This document shows, piece by piece, positions 37,922 through 47,076 of a DNA stretch of 64,000 nucleotides. This DNA comes from JBCCJA01 sp039045975. GTDB lineage: Bacteria; Planctomycetota; Planctomycetia; Planctomycetales; Planctomycetaceae. Under the pieces are notes generated by a model. That model made no database searches and was not told the origin of the DNA. It worked only from the letters and a program-made list of their open reading frames with translations. The stretch is taken from assembly GCA_039045975.1 (NCBI GenBank), contig JBCCJA010000008.1, positions 1 through 64,000 on the forward strand, read 5' to 3'. Position numbers and translations under genes: made by a program. Numbering within the stretch: position 1 is the stretch's first letter; every line of letters begins with the position of its first letter.

Positions 37922-39616
37922 GTGTACGAGAACGACGCCGACGTCGCCAAAGTTATCGCCCACGCCCGCCGCGTCGGCTATGTGACGTTCCAACAGATCG
38001 ACGCGATGTTGCCCGACGAGGCGGGCGACCCGACGACGGTCGACCGGCTGCTCTACGCCTGCGACGAGCTCGGGCTCGACCTGCGGCAAGACCCGGCCGC
38101 CCCGCCCGAGCCGGAGTACGAGCCGGAGCCGAAGTCCGACCCGGCCGCCGGCCTCGGCGTCGAGACGCAAGCGTTGTCTTCCCGCGACCCGATCCGCATG
38201 TACCTGTCGCAGATGGGCTCGATCCCGTTGCTCAGCCGCGAGCGGGAGATCTTCCTCGCGAAGCAGGTCGAGGCGACCCGCAAATGGTTCCGTCGGCACG
38301 CGATGGAGTGCGATTACGTCCTCCGCGAGGCGACCGCCGTGTTCCGCAAGGTGCTCGACGGCCGCCTGCCGTTCGAGCGGACCCTCCGCATCAGCGAGAC
38401 CGAGAACTGCCTGAAGGAGCAGGTCGAGGGCCGCCTCCCGACGAACCTGCCGACGCTTGAGGCGCTGCTCGACGCGAACGCCGCCGACCTCCGCGACCGC
38501 CGCACGACCGACGACCCGGAAGAGCGTCGGCGGCTGACCGACCGCATCACACGGCGTCGCCGCAAGATGTGCATCCTCGCGGAGGAGATGTCGCTGCGGA
38601 CGCACCGGCTGCACCCGATCATCAAGCGGGCCCAGCAGATCGCGACGCGGTTCGCCGAGATCGACCGCGAGATCGCCCGCCTGCGTCGCGACCCGCGGCG
38701 GGCCCACGAGGTGTCGCTGCTCCGGCGCGAGCGGGCCGACCTCGTCGAGACGGTTTACGATGAGCCCGATGAGTTCGCGAAGACCTGCAACGAGATCCAA
38801 CGCCGCATCAACGCGTGGACGCTCGCAAAACAGAAGCTGTCGGGCGGGAACCTGCGGCTGGTCGTGTCGATCGCGAAGAAGTACCGCAACCGCGGGCTGT
38901 CGTTCCTGGACCTGATCCAGGAGGGCAACGCCGGCCTGATGCGGGGCGTCGAGAAGTACGAGTTCCGCCGCGGTTATAAGTTCTCGACCTACGCAACGTG
39001 GTGGATCCGCCAGGCGATCACGCGGGCCGTCGCCGACCACGCCCGGACGATCCGCATCCCGGTCCACATGTTCCAGAACATCTCGACGCTGAAGGCGCGG
39101 GCCGAGGCGATCCGCCAGCGGACCGGCCGTGAGGCCACGAACGAAGAAATCGCCGACGCGATGGGCATGACGCCCGAGGACGTCGACCGCGTCATGAAGA
39201 CGTGGCGTCACCCGATCAGCCTCGACACGCCGGTCGGCGAGTCGGAGGACAGCTCGTACGGCGAGTTCCTCGAGGACGGCCACGAGGCGAACCCGCAGGC
39301 CGGCGCCAACTACGGGATGCTCAAGGACAAGATCGACCACGTGCTGAAGTCGCTGACGTTCCGCGAACGGGAGATCATCAAGCTCCGCTACGGCCTCAAC
39401 GACGGCTACAGCTACACGCTCGAAGAGACGGGGCGGATCTTCAAAGTGACCCGCGAACGGATCCGGCAGATCGAGTCGAAGGCGCTCAAAAAGCTGCAGC
39501 ACGAGACTCGCAGCCGGCAGCTCGAAGGCTTCCTCGACCCGCATGTGCTGGAGAAGTTGGCCGCGCAGGAGGAGGAGGGGGCCGAGGAAACGGCCCCGCT
39601 CGCCGCGGCGGCTTGA
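37922..39616 (+). CDS. rpoD: Primary RNA polymerase sigma factor (RpoD/SigA)
   Basis: Housekeeping sigma factor; 564 residues from the GTG at 37922, chosen for its perfect AGGAGG seven bases upstream although the frame is open from 37364. Region 1.1-like residues are at about 3-50 (VGYVTFQQIDAMLPDE). Region 1.2 is at about 80-115 (DPIRMYLSQMGSIPLLS), followed by a large non-conserved region. Region 2 is at about 300-375 (NLRLVVSIAKKYRNRGLSF, FSTYATWWIRQAITRA), region 3 at about 385-440, and region 4 at about 475-535 (VTRERIRQIESKALKKL). It is the -10/-35 reader expected for the TTGAC/ATACT promoters noted above. Confidence 0.95.
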   Translation: MYENDADVAKVIAHARRVGYVTFQQIDAMLPDEAGDPTTVDRLLYACDELGLDLRQDPAAPPEPEYEPEPKSDPAAGLGVETQALSSRDPIRMYLSQMGSIPLLSREREIFLAKQVEATRKWFRRHAMECDYVLREATAVFRKVLDGRLPFERTLRISETENCLKEQVEGRLPTNLPTLEALLDANAADLRDRRTTDDPEERRRLTDRITRRRRKMCILAEEMSLRTHRLHPIIKRAQQIATRFAEIDREIARLRRDPRRAHEVSLLRRERADLVETVYDEPDEFAKTCNEIQRRINAWTLAKQKLSGGNLRLVVSIAKKYRNRGLSFLDLIQEGNAGLMRGVEKYEFRRGYKFSTYATWWIRQAITRAVADHARTIRIPVHMFQNISTLKARAEAIRQRTGREATNEEIADAMGMTPEDVDRVMKTWRHPISLDTPVGESEDSSYGEFLEDGHEANPQAGANYGMLKDKIDHVLKSLTFREREIIKLRYGLNDGYSYTLEETGRIFKVTRERIRQIESKALKKLQHETRSRQLEGFLDPHVLEKLAAQEEEGAEETAPLAAAA

Positions 39617-39650
39617 CGATCCCGACGAAGTGACCGACGGCAACACCGAC

Positions 39651-39683
39651 GCGGGGCGTTCACGCGAACGCCCCGCATTTTTT
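39651..39683 (+). terminator. Intrinsic terminator after the primary sigma factor gene
   Basis: A perfect 11-bp stem GCGGGGCGTTC/GAACGCCCCGC with an ACGC loop is followed by ATTTTTT. Strong and well placed, 35 bases after the stop. Confidence 0.9.
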
Positions 39684-39777
39684 GTATCCACCCGGCGTTG
39701 ACGGCGGGCGGACGTCGCTGACGATGACGGCGTTCCGTTCGTCGCAAAGGTTCCGGTTCATCGCGACGGGAAGCGTC

Positions 39778-39854
39778 ACAAGCCCTCGGCGCCAGCCGTG
39801 GAGGGAGCAGGGGCGACGAAGCTACGTCCTCCACGGCTGGCGCCGGTGGCTTGT
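39778..39854. repeat. Long inverted repeat upstream of proC
   Basis: Arms of 27 bases (39778-39804 and 39828-39854) pair with two mismatches around a 23-base loop. The arm core is GGCGCCAGCCGTGGAGG. The ends ACAAGCC/GGCTTGT resemble the ends of the rplK-rplA repeat, although the cores differ. Confidence 0.75.
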
Positions 39855-39891
39855 TCGCTCATTGTGTTCAAAAAGGTGGGTCTCGGTCCCG

Positions 39892-40728
39892 ATGTCGACA
39901 CGTAAGAAGATCGGTTTCCTCGGCACGGGGAAGATGGGGACCGCGCTAGCCAGCGGGTTCGTCCGCGGCGGGTTCTGCCGGCCCGACGACGTCGTCGCGT
40001 ACAACCGTTCGCCCGAGCGGGCCCGCAATTTCGCGGTCGAGACCGGCTGCGACGTCGTCGACAGCCCCGACCGGGTCGTCGAGGCCGCCGAGACGCTGAT
40101 CGTCGCGGTCAAGCCGCGTGCCGTCACCGGCTTGCTCGACTCGATCGCGTCGCTGGTCGACGACACGCATCTGGTCGTGTCGGTCGCGGCGGGCTGTTCG
40201 CTGGCGAAGATGCGGGCGTCGCTCGGCGGCGGGAGGCGGATCGTCCGCGTGATGCCGAACACGCCCTGCCTCGTCGCCGAGGGTGCGACCGTGTTCGCAA
40301 CCGGACCGCACGCGACCGAGGCCGACGCCGAGCGCGTCACCGAGATGTTCGCGACCGTCGGCGTCGTCGAGCGGGTCGACGAGACGCTGATCGACGCTGT
40401 TACGGGGCTGTCGGGCAGCGGGCCGGCGTACGTGTTCGAGTTCGTCGAGGCTCTCGTCGACGGTGCCGTCCGCATGGGCCTACCGCGTGAGACGGCACAC
40501 AGTCTGGCGGTCCAGACGGTCGTCGGGGCCGGCCGAATGCTCGCCGAGACGGGCGAAATCCCCGCCGAACTGAAAAATCAGGTCGCCAGCCCGGGCGGGA
40601 CGACGATGGCCGCGTTGTTCGAGCTGGACCGCTGCGGCTTCCACGCCGCGGTGATGACCGCCGTCGAGGCCGCGACGAAGCGGTCGGCCGAACTGGGGCT
40701 GGAGCTGTCGCGTCATCGGTCGGAATGA
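39892..40728 (+). CDS. proC: Pyrroline-5-carboxylate reductase
   Basis: Last step of proline synthesis: NAD(P)H-dependent reduction of pyrroline-5-carboxylate. The protein has 278 residues from the ATG at 39892, preceded by AAGGTGG. The Rossmann motif GFLGTGKMGTALASG is at the N-terminus. VMPNTPCLV and the signature around TGLSGSGPAY..ELKNQVASPGGTT are intact. The upstream in-frame codons fall inside the palindrome and were excluded. Confidence 0.95.
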   Translation: MSTRKKIGFLGTGKMGTALASGFVRGGFCRPDDVVAYNRSPERARNFAVETGCDVVDSPDRVVEAAETLIVAVKPRAVTGLLDSIASLVDDTHLVVSVAAGCSLAKMRASLGGGRRIVRVMPNTPCLVAEGATVFATGPHATEADAERVTEMFATVGVVERVDETLIDAVTGLSGSGPAYVFEFVEALVDGAVRMGLPRETAHSLAVQTVVGAGRMLAETGEIPAELKNQVASPGGTTMAALFELDRCGFHAAVMTAVEAATKRSAELGLELSRHRSE

Positions 40729-40936
40729 CCTCACAGACTCCGCGTCCCGCCCGTCCCGCCCGACCGGCCCGGTCGACGCTGACGGCGGGGTCGTGGCGGC
40801 CGGGGCGTCTGCGTTTGTTACGTTTCGCGGCCGTCCGGGCGGTTGCGTTCATTGGCGTCGACACGCAAAGCTCCCTAGGGTCATGGCCCGCGCGACTGTC
40901 CCGCGTCCGCCATCCGCCCACCGCGAGGCCCTGCCG

Positions 40937-41206
40937 ATGAGCAACACCTTCCGGACGATCATCAACGAAGACGACGAGATCCTGTTCGAGATCGAACAGC
41001 TGTTCGACGCCTACGACGGCTCGATGCTCGGCTACTACGTCGAGTTTCACCTGCAGGACGACCGCGGCTATCTCCGCGAGGTCCTCCGGGACCCCGAGGG
41101 CGGCGGGACGATGGTGTTTTCCTCGCCGTACGAGGCCCGCAACTTCGCCCCGCAGCTGATCAGTGAGCAGATCGGCCTGCCGGGCGCGGAAGTCACCGAC
41201 GAGTAG
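40937..41206 (+). CDS. Small conserved-looking acidic protein of unknown function
   Basis: An 89-residue protein (MSNTFRTIINEDDEILFEIEQLF...), not recognised. It is acidic, without membrane segments, and has a mixed alpha/beta pattern (MLGYYVEFHLQDDRGYLREVL, TMVFSSPYEARNFAPQLI). The compact, well-ordered pattern suggests a real gene. The ATG at 40937 is preferred over upstream in-frame codons because the protein pattern begins there. It lies between proC and the convergent M3 peptidase gene. Confidence 0.65.
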   Translation: MSNTFRTIINEDDEILFEIEQLFDAYDGSMLGYYVEFHLQDDRGYLREVLRDPEGGGTMVFSSPYEARNFAPQLISEQIGLPGAEVTDE

Positions 41207-41249
41207 GGCCGGGGCGACGCGCCGTCGCCGGACGCGACGGCGATCGTAC

Positions 41250-43046
41250 TCAGGGCCCTGTCAGCGTCAGGAATCGGTCGACGCGGCGGGCGACGACGTC
41301 GATCGCCCGCCCCCAGAGTTCGGACGAGGCCGCGTCGTAGCCCAGCGTCTCTCGCACCGCGGTCTCGGCCGTGTCGCTGCCGGACCGTTCGAGGAACGCG
41401 CGATAGCGTGCCGGGAAGTCGCTGCCGCCGCCGGCGTCGTCGTACGCGGCGAGCGAGAGCAGGTACCCGAACGTGTACGGGAAATTATAAAACGGCAGCT
41501 CCGTGATATAGAAATGGAGCTTCGCGGCCCAAAACCGCGGATGCCACACGTCGAGCGATTCGGCGTACGCCGCCTTCTGGGCGGCGACCATTAATTCGGA
41601 CAGCCGCTCGGCCGCGAGTTCCCCGTCGGCCCGCTCGCGATAAACGGCGTCCTCGAAGCGGAACCGGGCCGGCAGGTTCATTAAGAACGCGGTCGCGTCC
41701 GAGAGCATGCCGTCGAGGATCACGGCCTCTTCGGCGTCGTCGGCCGCGTCGAGCCGGGCGTCGGCCAAGACCTGTTCCGCGAACGTCGAGGCCGTCTCGG
41801 CGAGATTCATCGGGTAGTCCTGCAGAAAGACCGGGCGGTCTTTGAGCAGCCAGGTGTGATACGCGTGCCCGAGTTCGTGCGCGAGCGTCGACATCGAATC
41901 GTCGTCGTCGGTGAACGTCATAAAGATCCGCGTCTGCCCGGCGACCGGCAGGTCGGTGCAGAAGCCGCCCTGACGTTTTCCCTCGCGGTCTTCGGCCTCG
42001 ATCCAGCCCGACTTCAGGGCGTGGGCGGCGAAGTCGGCGAAGTCGGGGGCGAAGCGGCCGAAGGCGTTTAAGATTTTGTCGCAGGCGTCTTCATAAGAGA
42101 GCTTCGGACGCGGGCGGCCCGACGTCGGGAGCGGGGCCGACTGGTCGTACCAGGCGAGGCGGTCGACGCCGAGTAATTCCGCCTTCCGCTTTAAATAAGG
42201 CACGAGCACGTCGGTCTTATCGGCGACCGTCCCGTGCAACGCGTCGAGCGTCTCGCGGCCGATCCGGTTCCGCCGCAGCGGCTCCTCAAGATGATCGAAG
42301 CCGAGTCTGCCGTAGCGCGTCAGCCGCGCGCCGGAGATGTGATTCAGGCAGTCGGCACACGTCTGCCCGACAGACGCCCACGCCCGGTCGGCGGCGTAGA
42401 AGTTTTGTTCGCGGACGGTCCGCTCCGGGCCGGTCCACGTGACCTGGCCGACCGATTTTTTAGCCGGCCCGTCCGCCGTCATCACCTCGACCTGCAGCTC
42501 GCCGCTGACGCGGTCGTACAGCCGGCCCCAGGCGTGCAGGCCGTCGACGGCTAACTCGTTCGCGAGCGACTCCTCGGCCGGCGGCAGCCGCAACGCGGCG
42601 AGCGACTTCGCGTCGGTCAGCAGGAACGCGACCTCGTTTAAGTAGGCGTCGCCCGAGAGGAACGCGGCGAGCGTCTTGTCCGGGACGTCGCGGACGGCGG
42701 TCTCGATCGCCGACGCGACCGCTTCGGCGAGCGGTCGGAGTGCCGCGAGCCGGCCCTCGGCCTTCTGATAAGCCGCGTTGCCGGCGTCTCCGGCAGCGTA
42801 ACAGCCGACAAGGGAATAGGTCTGCCGGTACCGGGCGGTGACGTCGGCGTAGTCCCGCAAGAATGAGGACCATTCGTCCGCGGCTTCGCCGTCGGCTGCG
42901 ATCTGCGGGAGCCCGGAGACCGTCTCGGCCGACCGTTCCAGGTCGGCTTTGAGGCCGGCCAGATCGTCCGCGAACGCGTCGGCGTCTCCGTCGGGGTCGT
43001 GCCCGAGTGACGCCAAGTCCCAGCGGATCGGATGTGACGCGGCCAT
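41250..43046 (-). CDS. M3 family oligoendopeptidase (PepF-like)
   Basis: Cytoplasmic zinc metallopeptidase that cleaves short peptides; 598 residues, the usual PepF length. The zinc motif HELGHAYH lies near residue 389, with the third ligand expected in NLAETASTFAEQVL about 25 residues later. The N-terminal helical lobe (about 20-200) is typical. The gene is 42 bases downstream of the M17 aminopeptidase gene on the same strand, so the two may act together in peptide recycling. Confidence 0.93.
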   Translation of the reverse strand: MAASHPIRWDLASLGHDPDGDADAFADDLAGLKADLERSAETVSGLPQIAADGEAADEWSSFLRDYADVTARYRQTYSLVGCYAAGDAGNAAYQKAEGRLAALRPLAEAVASAIETAVRDVPDKTLAAFLSGDAYLNEVAFLLTDAKSLAALRLPPAEESLANELAVDGLHAWGRLYDRVSGELQVEVMTADGPAKKSVGQVTWTGPERTVREQNFYAADRAWASVGQTCADCLNHISGARLTRYGRLGFDHLEEPLRRNRIGRETLDALHGTVADKTDVLVPYLKRKAELLGVDRLAWYDQSAPLPTSGRPRPKLSYEDACDKILNAFGRFAPDFADFAAHALKSGWIEAEDREGKRQGGFCTDLPVAGQTRIFMTFTDDDDSMSTLAHELGHAYHTWLLKDRPVFLQDYPMNLAETASTFAEQVLADARLDAADDAEEAVILDGMLSDATAFLMNLPARFRFEDAVYRERADGELAAERLSELMVAAQKAAYAESLDVWHPRFWAAKLHFYITELPFYNFPYTFGYLLSLAAYDDAGGGSDFPARYRAFLERSGSDTAETAVRETLGYDAASSELWGRAIDVVARRVDRFLTLTGP

Positions 43047-43088
43047 CGGGGGATCTTTCGGAGCAGTCGGTGCGATGCGGCCCGGAGA

Positions 43089-44615
43089 CTATTCGCCGTA
43101 CCCGGACGCGAGTTCAACAAGCGTGCGGACGAGGGCTCCGGTCGCCCCGCCTTCCCGGTGCGGCTTCGACGAGGCCGCGAAGGCGGGCCCGGCGATGTCG
43201 AGGTGCACCCACGGCGTGTCGCCGACGAACTTTTCGAGGAACTTCGCCGCCGTGACCGCCCCGCCCCAACGGGGGCCGACGTTCTTGCAGTCGGCGACGT
43301 CGGAATCGAGCAGCTTCGCGAAGTGGTCGTGCATCGGCATCGGCCAGACGAGTTCGCCGGCGGCGTCCGCGGCCGTCTGCACGCGGGACGACCAGTCGTC
43401 GTCGTTCGCGAACAGGCCGGAGACGTCTTCGCCGAGCGCGACCATGCACGCGCCGGTCAGCGTCGCGAGGTCGACGATCGCGTCACAACCGGTCGTGACG
43501 GCGTAATCGAGGACGTCGGCGAGCACGAGCCGGCCCTCGGCATCCGTGTTGAGCACCTCGACCGTCGTGCCCTGCCGCGTCTGCAGCACGTCGCCCAGCT
43601 TGTAGCTGTTGCCGGAGACCATGTTCTCGACGAGGCCGATGTAGCCGACGACGTTGACCGGCAGCTTCCGCCGCGCGATCGCGGCCATCGCGCCGACGAC
43701 GGCGGCCGAGCCGCCCATGTCGCACTTCATGTCCTTCATCCCGTCGGACGGCTTCAGGCTCAGCCCGCCCGAATCGAACGTGACGCCCTTCCCGACCAGT
43801 GCGAGCGTCGGCCCGTCACCGCCGCCGCGGTGCTCGAACTTCACCAGCCGCGGCGGGCGGTCGCTGCCGCGGGCGACGGCGAGCATCGACCCCATCCGCT
43901 CGGCTTCGAGCTCCCGCTCGTCGAGGACGGTGCAGGCCAGTCCGACGTCGGCCGCGACCGCCTCGCAGACCTCCGCATACGAAGCGGGGTAGACGTCGTC
44001 GGCCGGGGCGTTGACGAGTCCGCGGGCGAGATTGACCGACTCCCCGAGCGCGACACCCGCGGTAACGTGTTCCGAAAGGTCGTCGGCCGTCGCGACCAGC
44101 AGTTCGAGCGTGCCGAACGCGACCCGCTTCGATTCGCGTTGGTACAGGCCTTGGCCGACGCGGGCGATGGCGACTTCGGCGGCGATCGTCTCGGCGATCT
44201 CGGCCGGGGCACGCGGTCCGCCGTCCGTGGCGGGCATCACGAACGCGACGCGGTCGACGTCCGCTTTGTCGTTCTTCGCGGAGACGATCCGAGTCGCGGT
44301 CCGGACCGCCTTCGCGAGTCGGCCGCGGGTTAGTCGGGCCGGGTCGCCGAGGCCGACGACGAGCAGACGCGACGCCGCGAGTGCCGGCACGTCGGGAAGA
44401 ACGAGCGTCTCGGCCGGCCCGGTGCCGAGGTCGCCCGACTCCCGCAGCCGCGTGAGGGCCCCGCCGAGCTTGTCGTCGAGCGAGGCCGTGACGGGGGGGA
44501 ATTCCTCGTCGAAGACGGGAACGACGAGCCAGTCGGCGACCGCCTCGTGGGGCGGGGTCGCGACGGCGGACACGGCGAGCGGCGGGACGGCGATCAGTTC
44601 GGCGAGTGCGGGCAT
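43089..44615 (-). CDS. pepA: Leucyl aminopeptidase (M17 family)
   Basis: Two-metal aminopeptidase, probably hexameric. The protein has 508 residues from the ATG at 44615; an ATG 16 codons upstream is possible. The M17 signature NTDAEGRLVLADVL is near residue 353 and the metal-binding KGVTFDSGGLSLKPSDGM near 272, followed by KCDMGGSAAV. The less conserved N-terminal domain covers about 1-175. It is the first gene of a two-gene minus-strand unit with the M3 peptidase. Confidence 0.95.
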   Translation of the reverse strand: MPALAELIAVPPLAVSAVATPPHEAVADWLVVPVFDEEFPPVTASLDDKLGGALTRLRESGDLGTGPAETLVLPDVPALAASRLLVVGLGDPARLTRGRLAKAVRTATRIVSAKNDKADVDRVAFVMPATDGGPRAPAEIAETIAAEVAIARVGQGLYQRESKRVAFGTLELLVATADDLSEHVTAGVALGESVNLARGLVNAPADDVYPASYAEVCEAVAADVGLACTVLDERELEAERMGSMLAVARGSDRPPRLVKFEHRGGGDGPTLALVGKGVTFDSGGLSLKPSDGMKDMKCDMGGSAAVVGAMAAIARRKLPVNVVGYIGLVENMVSGNSYKLGDVLQTRQGTTVEVLNTDAEGRLVLADVLDYAVTTGCDAIVDLATLTGACMVALGEDVSGLFANDDDWSSRVQTAADAAGELVWPMPMHDHFAKLLDSDVADCKNVGPRWGGAVTAAKFLEKFVGDTPWVHLDIAGPAFAASSKPHREGGATGALVRTLVELASGYGE

Positions 44616-44994
44616 CGGGACGACACGGCTTTGAGACGGGGACTCGGCGAAGTATTGCAGCACCGCCGTTGAGGGCCGACAACCGGCCGTCGGTTTCGCC
44701 GTCTGTCGCCGCAGACGGGCGTCGCCGGCCCGGTCGCAGCCGCTTGGGCCGCGAAGTCAATCTGTGACGGTCGCGACGGTCACGACGGATGGTCACGCCG
44801 TCCGGGTCGTGATCGCGGCCGTCGCGACCGTCGCGACTGGTCCCGCCTCCGCCCGCCGGTCGACATCACCAGCGGTCCCCGGGGCGCGTCACGACGGCGT
44901 CGCGCCGGAGGCCGCGACCGTCGTCGACGCCCGCGCCGAAGGACCGGCCGCGGGCGTCCCGCGGCGGGCGGCGAATCATCCAGGAGGGACGTCG
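44616..44994. other. Divergent intergenic region with an imperfect palindrome
   Basis: 379 bases between pepA (minus) and a secreted protein gene (plus). It contains an imperfect inverted repeat: GACGGTCGCGACGG at 44766-44779 plus TCACGAC pairs with 44806-44832 across a six-base bulge. AGGAGG at 44981-44986 serves the downstream ATG. I find no clear -35/-10 pair. Confidence 0.45.
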
Positions 44995-45468
44995 ATGTCA
45001 CGGATCGTGATGTGCCGGGTGATCGGCCCGGTTTTGCTCGTGTCGCTCGGCTTCGGCTCGGCGGCGGCCCACGAGCCGTACGCCTACCCGGCCCAGGCCC
45101 AACAGCCGGGCTACGTGTACTTGAACGCCCCGCTGAACCCGACGCCGCGTGCCGACGTGCCCGTGCAGATGGGCGGGACATACATCACGAATCAGGCGTT
45201 CGCCCCGCACGAGATGCTCTACGCCCACGATTACAAGGCGTTGTACCCGCCCTATTACCACCGGGTCCGCGGTAACTGGGTCGTGACGCCGTTCGGCGTG
45301 AAGTCGGACGAGCGGTGGGAGCTCCAGGGCACGCAGGTGACGGTCAAGTACCGCTCGAAGATCCCGTTCTGGACCGGCTTCGTGCCGACCGACCGCACGT
45401 TCTTCGCGAACGACGACGCGGCCCGGTGGTCGAACAGCCCGAACCTCGGCCGCCTCGGCGACCGCTGA
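44995..45468 (+). CDS. Secreted Tyr/Pro-rich protein of unknown function (1 of 3)
   Basis: The protein has 157 residues with a signal peptide (GPVLLVSLGFGSAAA, cleavage before HEP). The mature part is rich in Tyr, Pro and aromatic residues (YAYPAQAQQPGYVYLNAPL, YKALYPPYYHRVRGNWV). AGGAGG precedes the ATG. No catalytic motif is visible. It is followed by two more genes for secreted proteins of similar flavour, all on the plus strand, and a terminator after the third. A structural or envelope role is an inference. Confidence 0.75.
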   Translation: MSRIVMCRVIGPVLLVSLGFGSAAAHEPYAYPAQAQQPGYVYLNAPLNPTPRADVPVQMGGTYITNQAFAPHEMLYAHDYKALYPPYYHRVRGNWVVTPFGVKSDERWELQGTQVTVKYRSKIPFWTGFVPTDRTFFANDDAARWSNSPNLGRLGDR

Positions 45469-45520
45469 ACCGACCGGCCCGCCCTCCCGCACAGTTATTG
45501 ATCCGTCCCGGAGCCGCCCG

Positions 45521-46201
45521 ATGACACGCCCGACGTTTCTCACCGTCTGCCTCGCAGGCCTGATGTCGCTTCCCGCCGCGGTCGCCGGCGAGGCCGGCAC
45601 GGTGACGATCTCCGACACGCCGGCCGACGACGTCGTGACGGTCGCGACGTTCCTGTCGGGCGGCCCCTGCGACGCGGCCTGCGGAGACGTCGGTTGTGAC
45701 GCCTGTGGGTCGTGCAAGTCGATGCCGGGCTTCCCGTTCGGCAACCTCGGCGCGTACGGCTTCGGTGACCCGTATCGGAACTACGGCTACGTCGGCCCGC
45801 TGGCCGCGTTGAACGGCCTTGGGGCTTACGGTTGCAAGACGTGCCCGCCCGGTCTGGGCCTGCAGGGGGCTTACGGTGCGTACGGCGGCGGGCCGTTCGG
45901 CTTTCTGTCGAGCAAAGGCTGTTGCGGATACGGCTGCGGGCCGGCCGGGAAGTACGGGCTCGTTTACGCCGTCGACCCGAACTACACCGACCCGCGCGAC
46001 GGTCGCCCGTACGCCGCCGAGGGCACCGGACTGCCGATGTCGGTCCCGCTCGCGCCGACCGTCCGTCACACCTACAACTACGGCTGGGGCGTGCCGTCCA
46101 GCCGCGTGACCCCGATCTACCGTCACGCCGTCGCGGGGGCCGCGGCCCGGGGCGGCTACGTCGTGCCGGGATCGGAACGGGTCATCGACCCGGCCGAATG
46201 A
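45521..46201 (+). CDS. Secreted Gly/Tyr/Cys-rich protein of unknown function (2 of 3)
   Basis: The protein has 226 residues with a signal peptide ending near AAVAG (residue 23). The mature N-terminus has a cysteine cluster (CDAACGDVGCDACGSC). Glycine/tyrosine-rich stretches with YGxGxYG-like patterns follow, then more cysteines (GCKTC, KGCCGYGCGP). At least ten cysteines make disulfide or metal cross-linking plausible in an exported protein. It is 52 bases after the first secreted gene. I do not recognise a family. Confidence 0.75.
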   Translation: MTRPTFLTVCLAGLMSLPAAVAGEAGTVTISDTPADDVVTVATFLSGGPCDAACGDVGCDACGSCKSMPGFPFGNLGAYGFGDPYRNYGYVGPLAALNGLGAYGCKTCPPGLGLQGAYGAYGGGPFGFLSSKGCCGYGCGPAGKYGLVYAVDPNYTDPRDGRPYAAEGTGLPMSVPLAPTVRHTYNYGWGVPSSRVTPIYRHAVAGAAARGGYVVPGSERVIDPAE

Positions 46202-46274
46202 CGACGGAACCTTCCCGAGCGAAACCGCCACGAACCCGCCGGCCCGACAGATTCTCGGGCCGTGAGGAGACGAG

Positions 46275-47012
46275 ATGAAGACCCCGACGCTCGCCGCACT
46301 CGCCGTCGCCGGCACCGGACTGGCGCTGACCGCCTCCGTCGTCACCGCCCCGGTCGCCGCCCAAACGCCGGCCCCTGTCCCGCCCGGGCCCGCCGGCAGC
46401 GGCTCGGAGACGGTCGCCCCCGCCCCGGCGATGCCGGCGGAGCCGGCGACGCTGCCCGGTGCGTCGGGCACGACGACCGTCGTCGGCGAGCCGTTCGTAG
46501 TGTCGGGCCCTGGAGCGGCCTACGGGTACCCGGGCTGCCGGACCTGTCGCCCGGGCTTCGGCTTTCCCTACGCGGGGCTGATCGGCAGCCCGAATCTGCT
46601 CCCGGGCCTGCCGGCCACGACCGCCGCCGACGCCGGGTTCAACGTGCCGAATCGGCACCCGATCCCCTACGACGCGGTCCGCTACTGGAAGTGGAACCCG
46701 GAAGTGCCGTACGGGCTCGAAGGTTCGGTCCACCCGCAGGTGCTGCCGATCGTCGCCGTGCCGACCGACACGACCCAGCTCGGGTACTACTACCAGCGGG
46801 TACCGGCCTGGCGGCCGATGCCGGGCATGATCCCGCCGCCGCCGAACCCGGACCTCATTCACGACCGCAACTGCCGCGGGACGGCCGGGCCGTACGGGTA
46901 CGTCCCGGTCGAGCACCCGTTCAAACAGCCGGTCGACGACGGGTCGGAAAGTCCCGACGGCGGTTACGGGCCGATGGCGGTCCCGGGCGGCGGTTTCGCC
47001 CCGGCCGGCTAA
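46275..47012 (+). CDS. Secreted Pro/Gly-rich protein of unknown function (3 of 3)
   Basis: The protein has 245 residues with a signal peptide ending near APVAAQ (residue 30). A Pro/Ala/Gly linker (about 31-65) comes first. A region with GYPGCRTCRPGFGFPYAG follows, matching the GCKTCPPGLGL motif of the preceding protein, so proteins 2 and 3 are related in this segment. Aromatic and Pro-rich segments (RYWKWNPEVPYG, YYYQRVPAWRPMPGMIPPP) make up the rest. It ends the plus-strand set; a strong terminator follows 25 bases later. Confidence 0.75.
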   Translation: MKTPTLAALAVAGTGLALTASVVTAPVAAQTPAPVPPGPAGSGSETVAPAPAMPAEPATLPGASGTTTVVGEPFVVSGPGAAYGYPGCRTCRPGFGFPYAGLIGSPNLLPGLPATTAADAGFNVPNRHPIPYDAVRYWKWNPEVPYGLEGSVHPQVLPIVAVPTDTTQLGYYYQRVPAWRPMPGMIPPPPNPDLIHDRNCRGTAGPYGYVPVEHPFKQPVDDGSESPDGGYGPMAVPGGGFAPAG

Positions 47013-47037
47013 GAACGGCCCGCCCGCCGAGCCTCGA

Positions 47038-47070
47038 AACCCGCCTCGCACTGAGGCGGGTTCTTTTTTT
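47038..47070 (+). terminator. Intrinsic terminator after the secreted-protein cluster
   Basis: A perfect 10-bp stem AACCCGCCTC/GAGGCGGGTT with a GCACT loop is followed by CTTTTTTT. It works for the plus strand only. Confidence 0.92.
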
Positions 47071-47076
47071 GACGGT

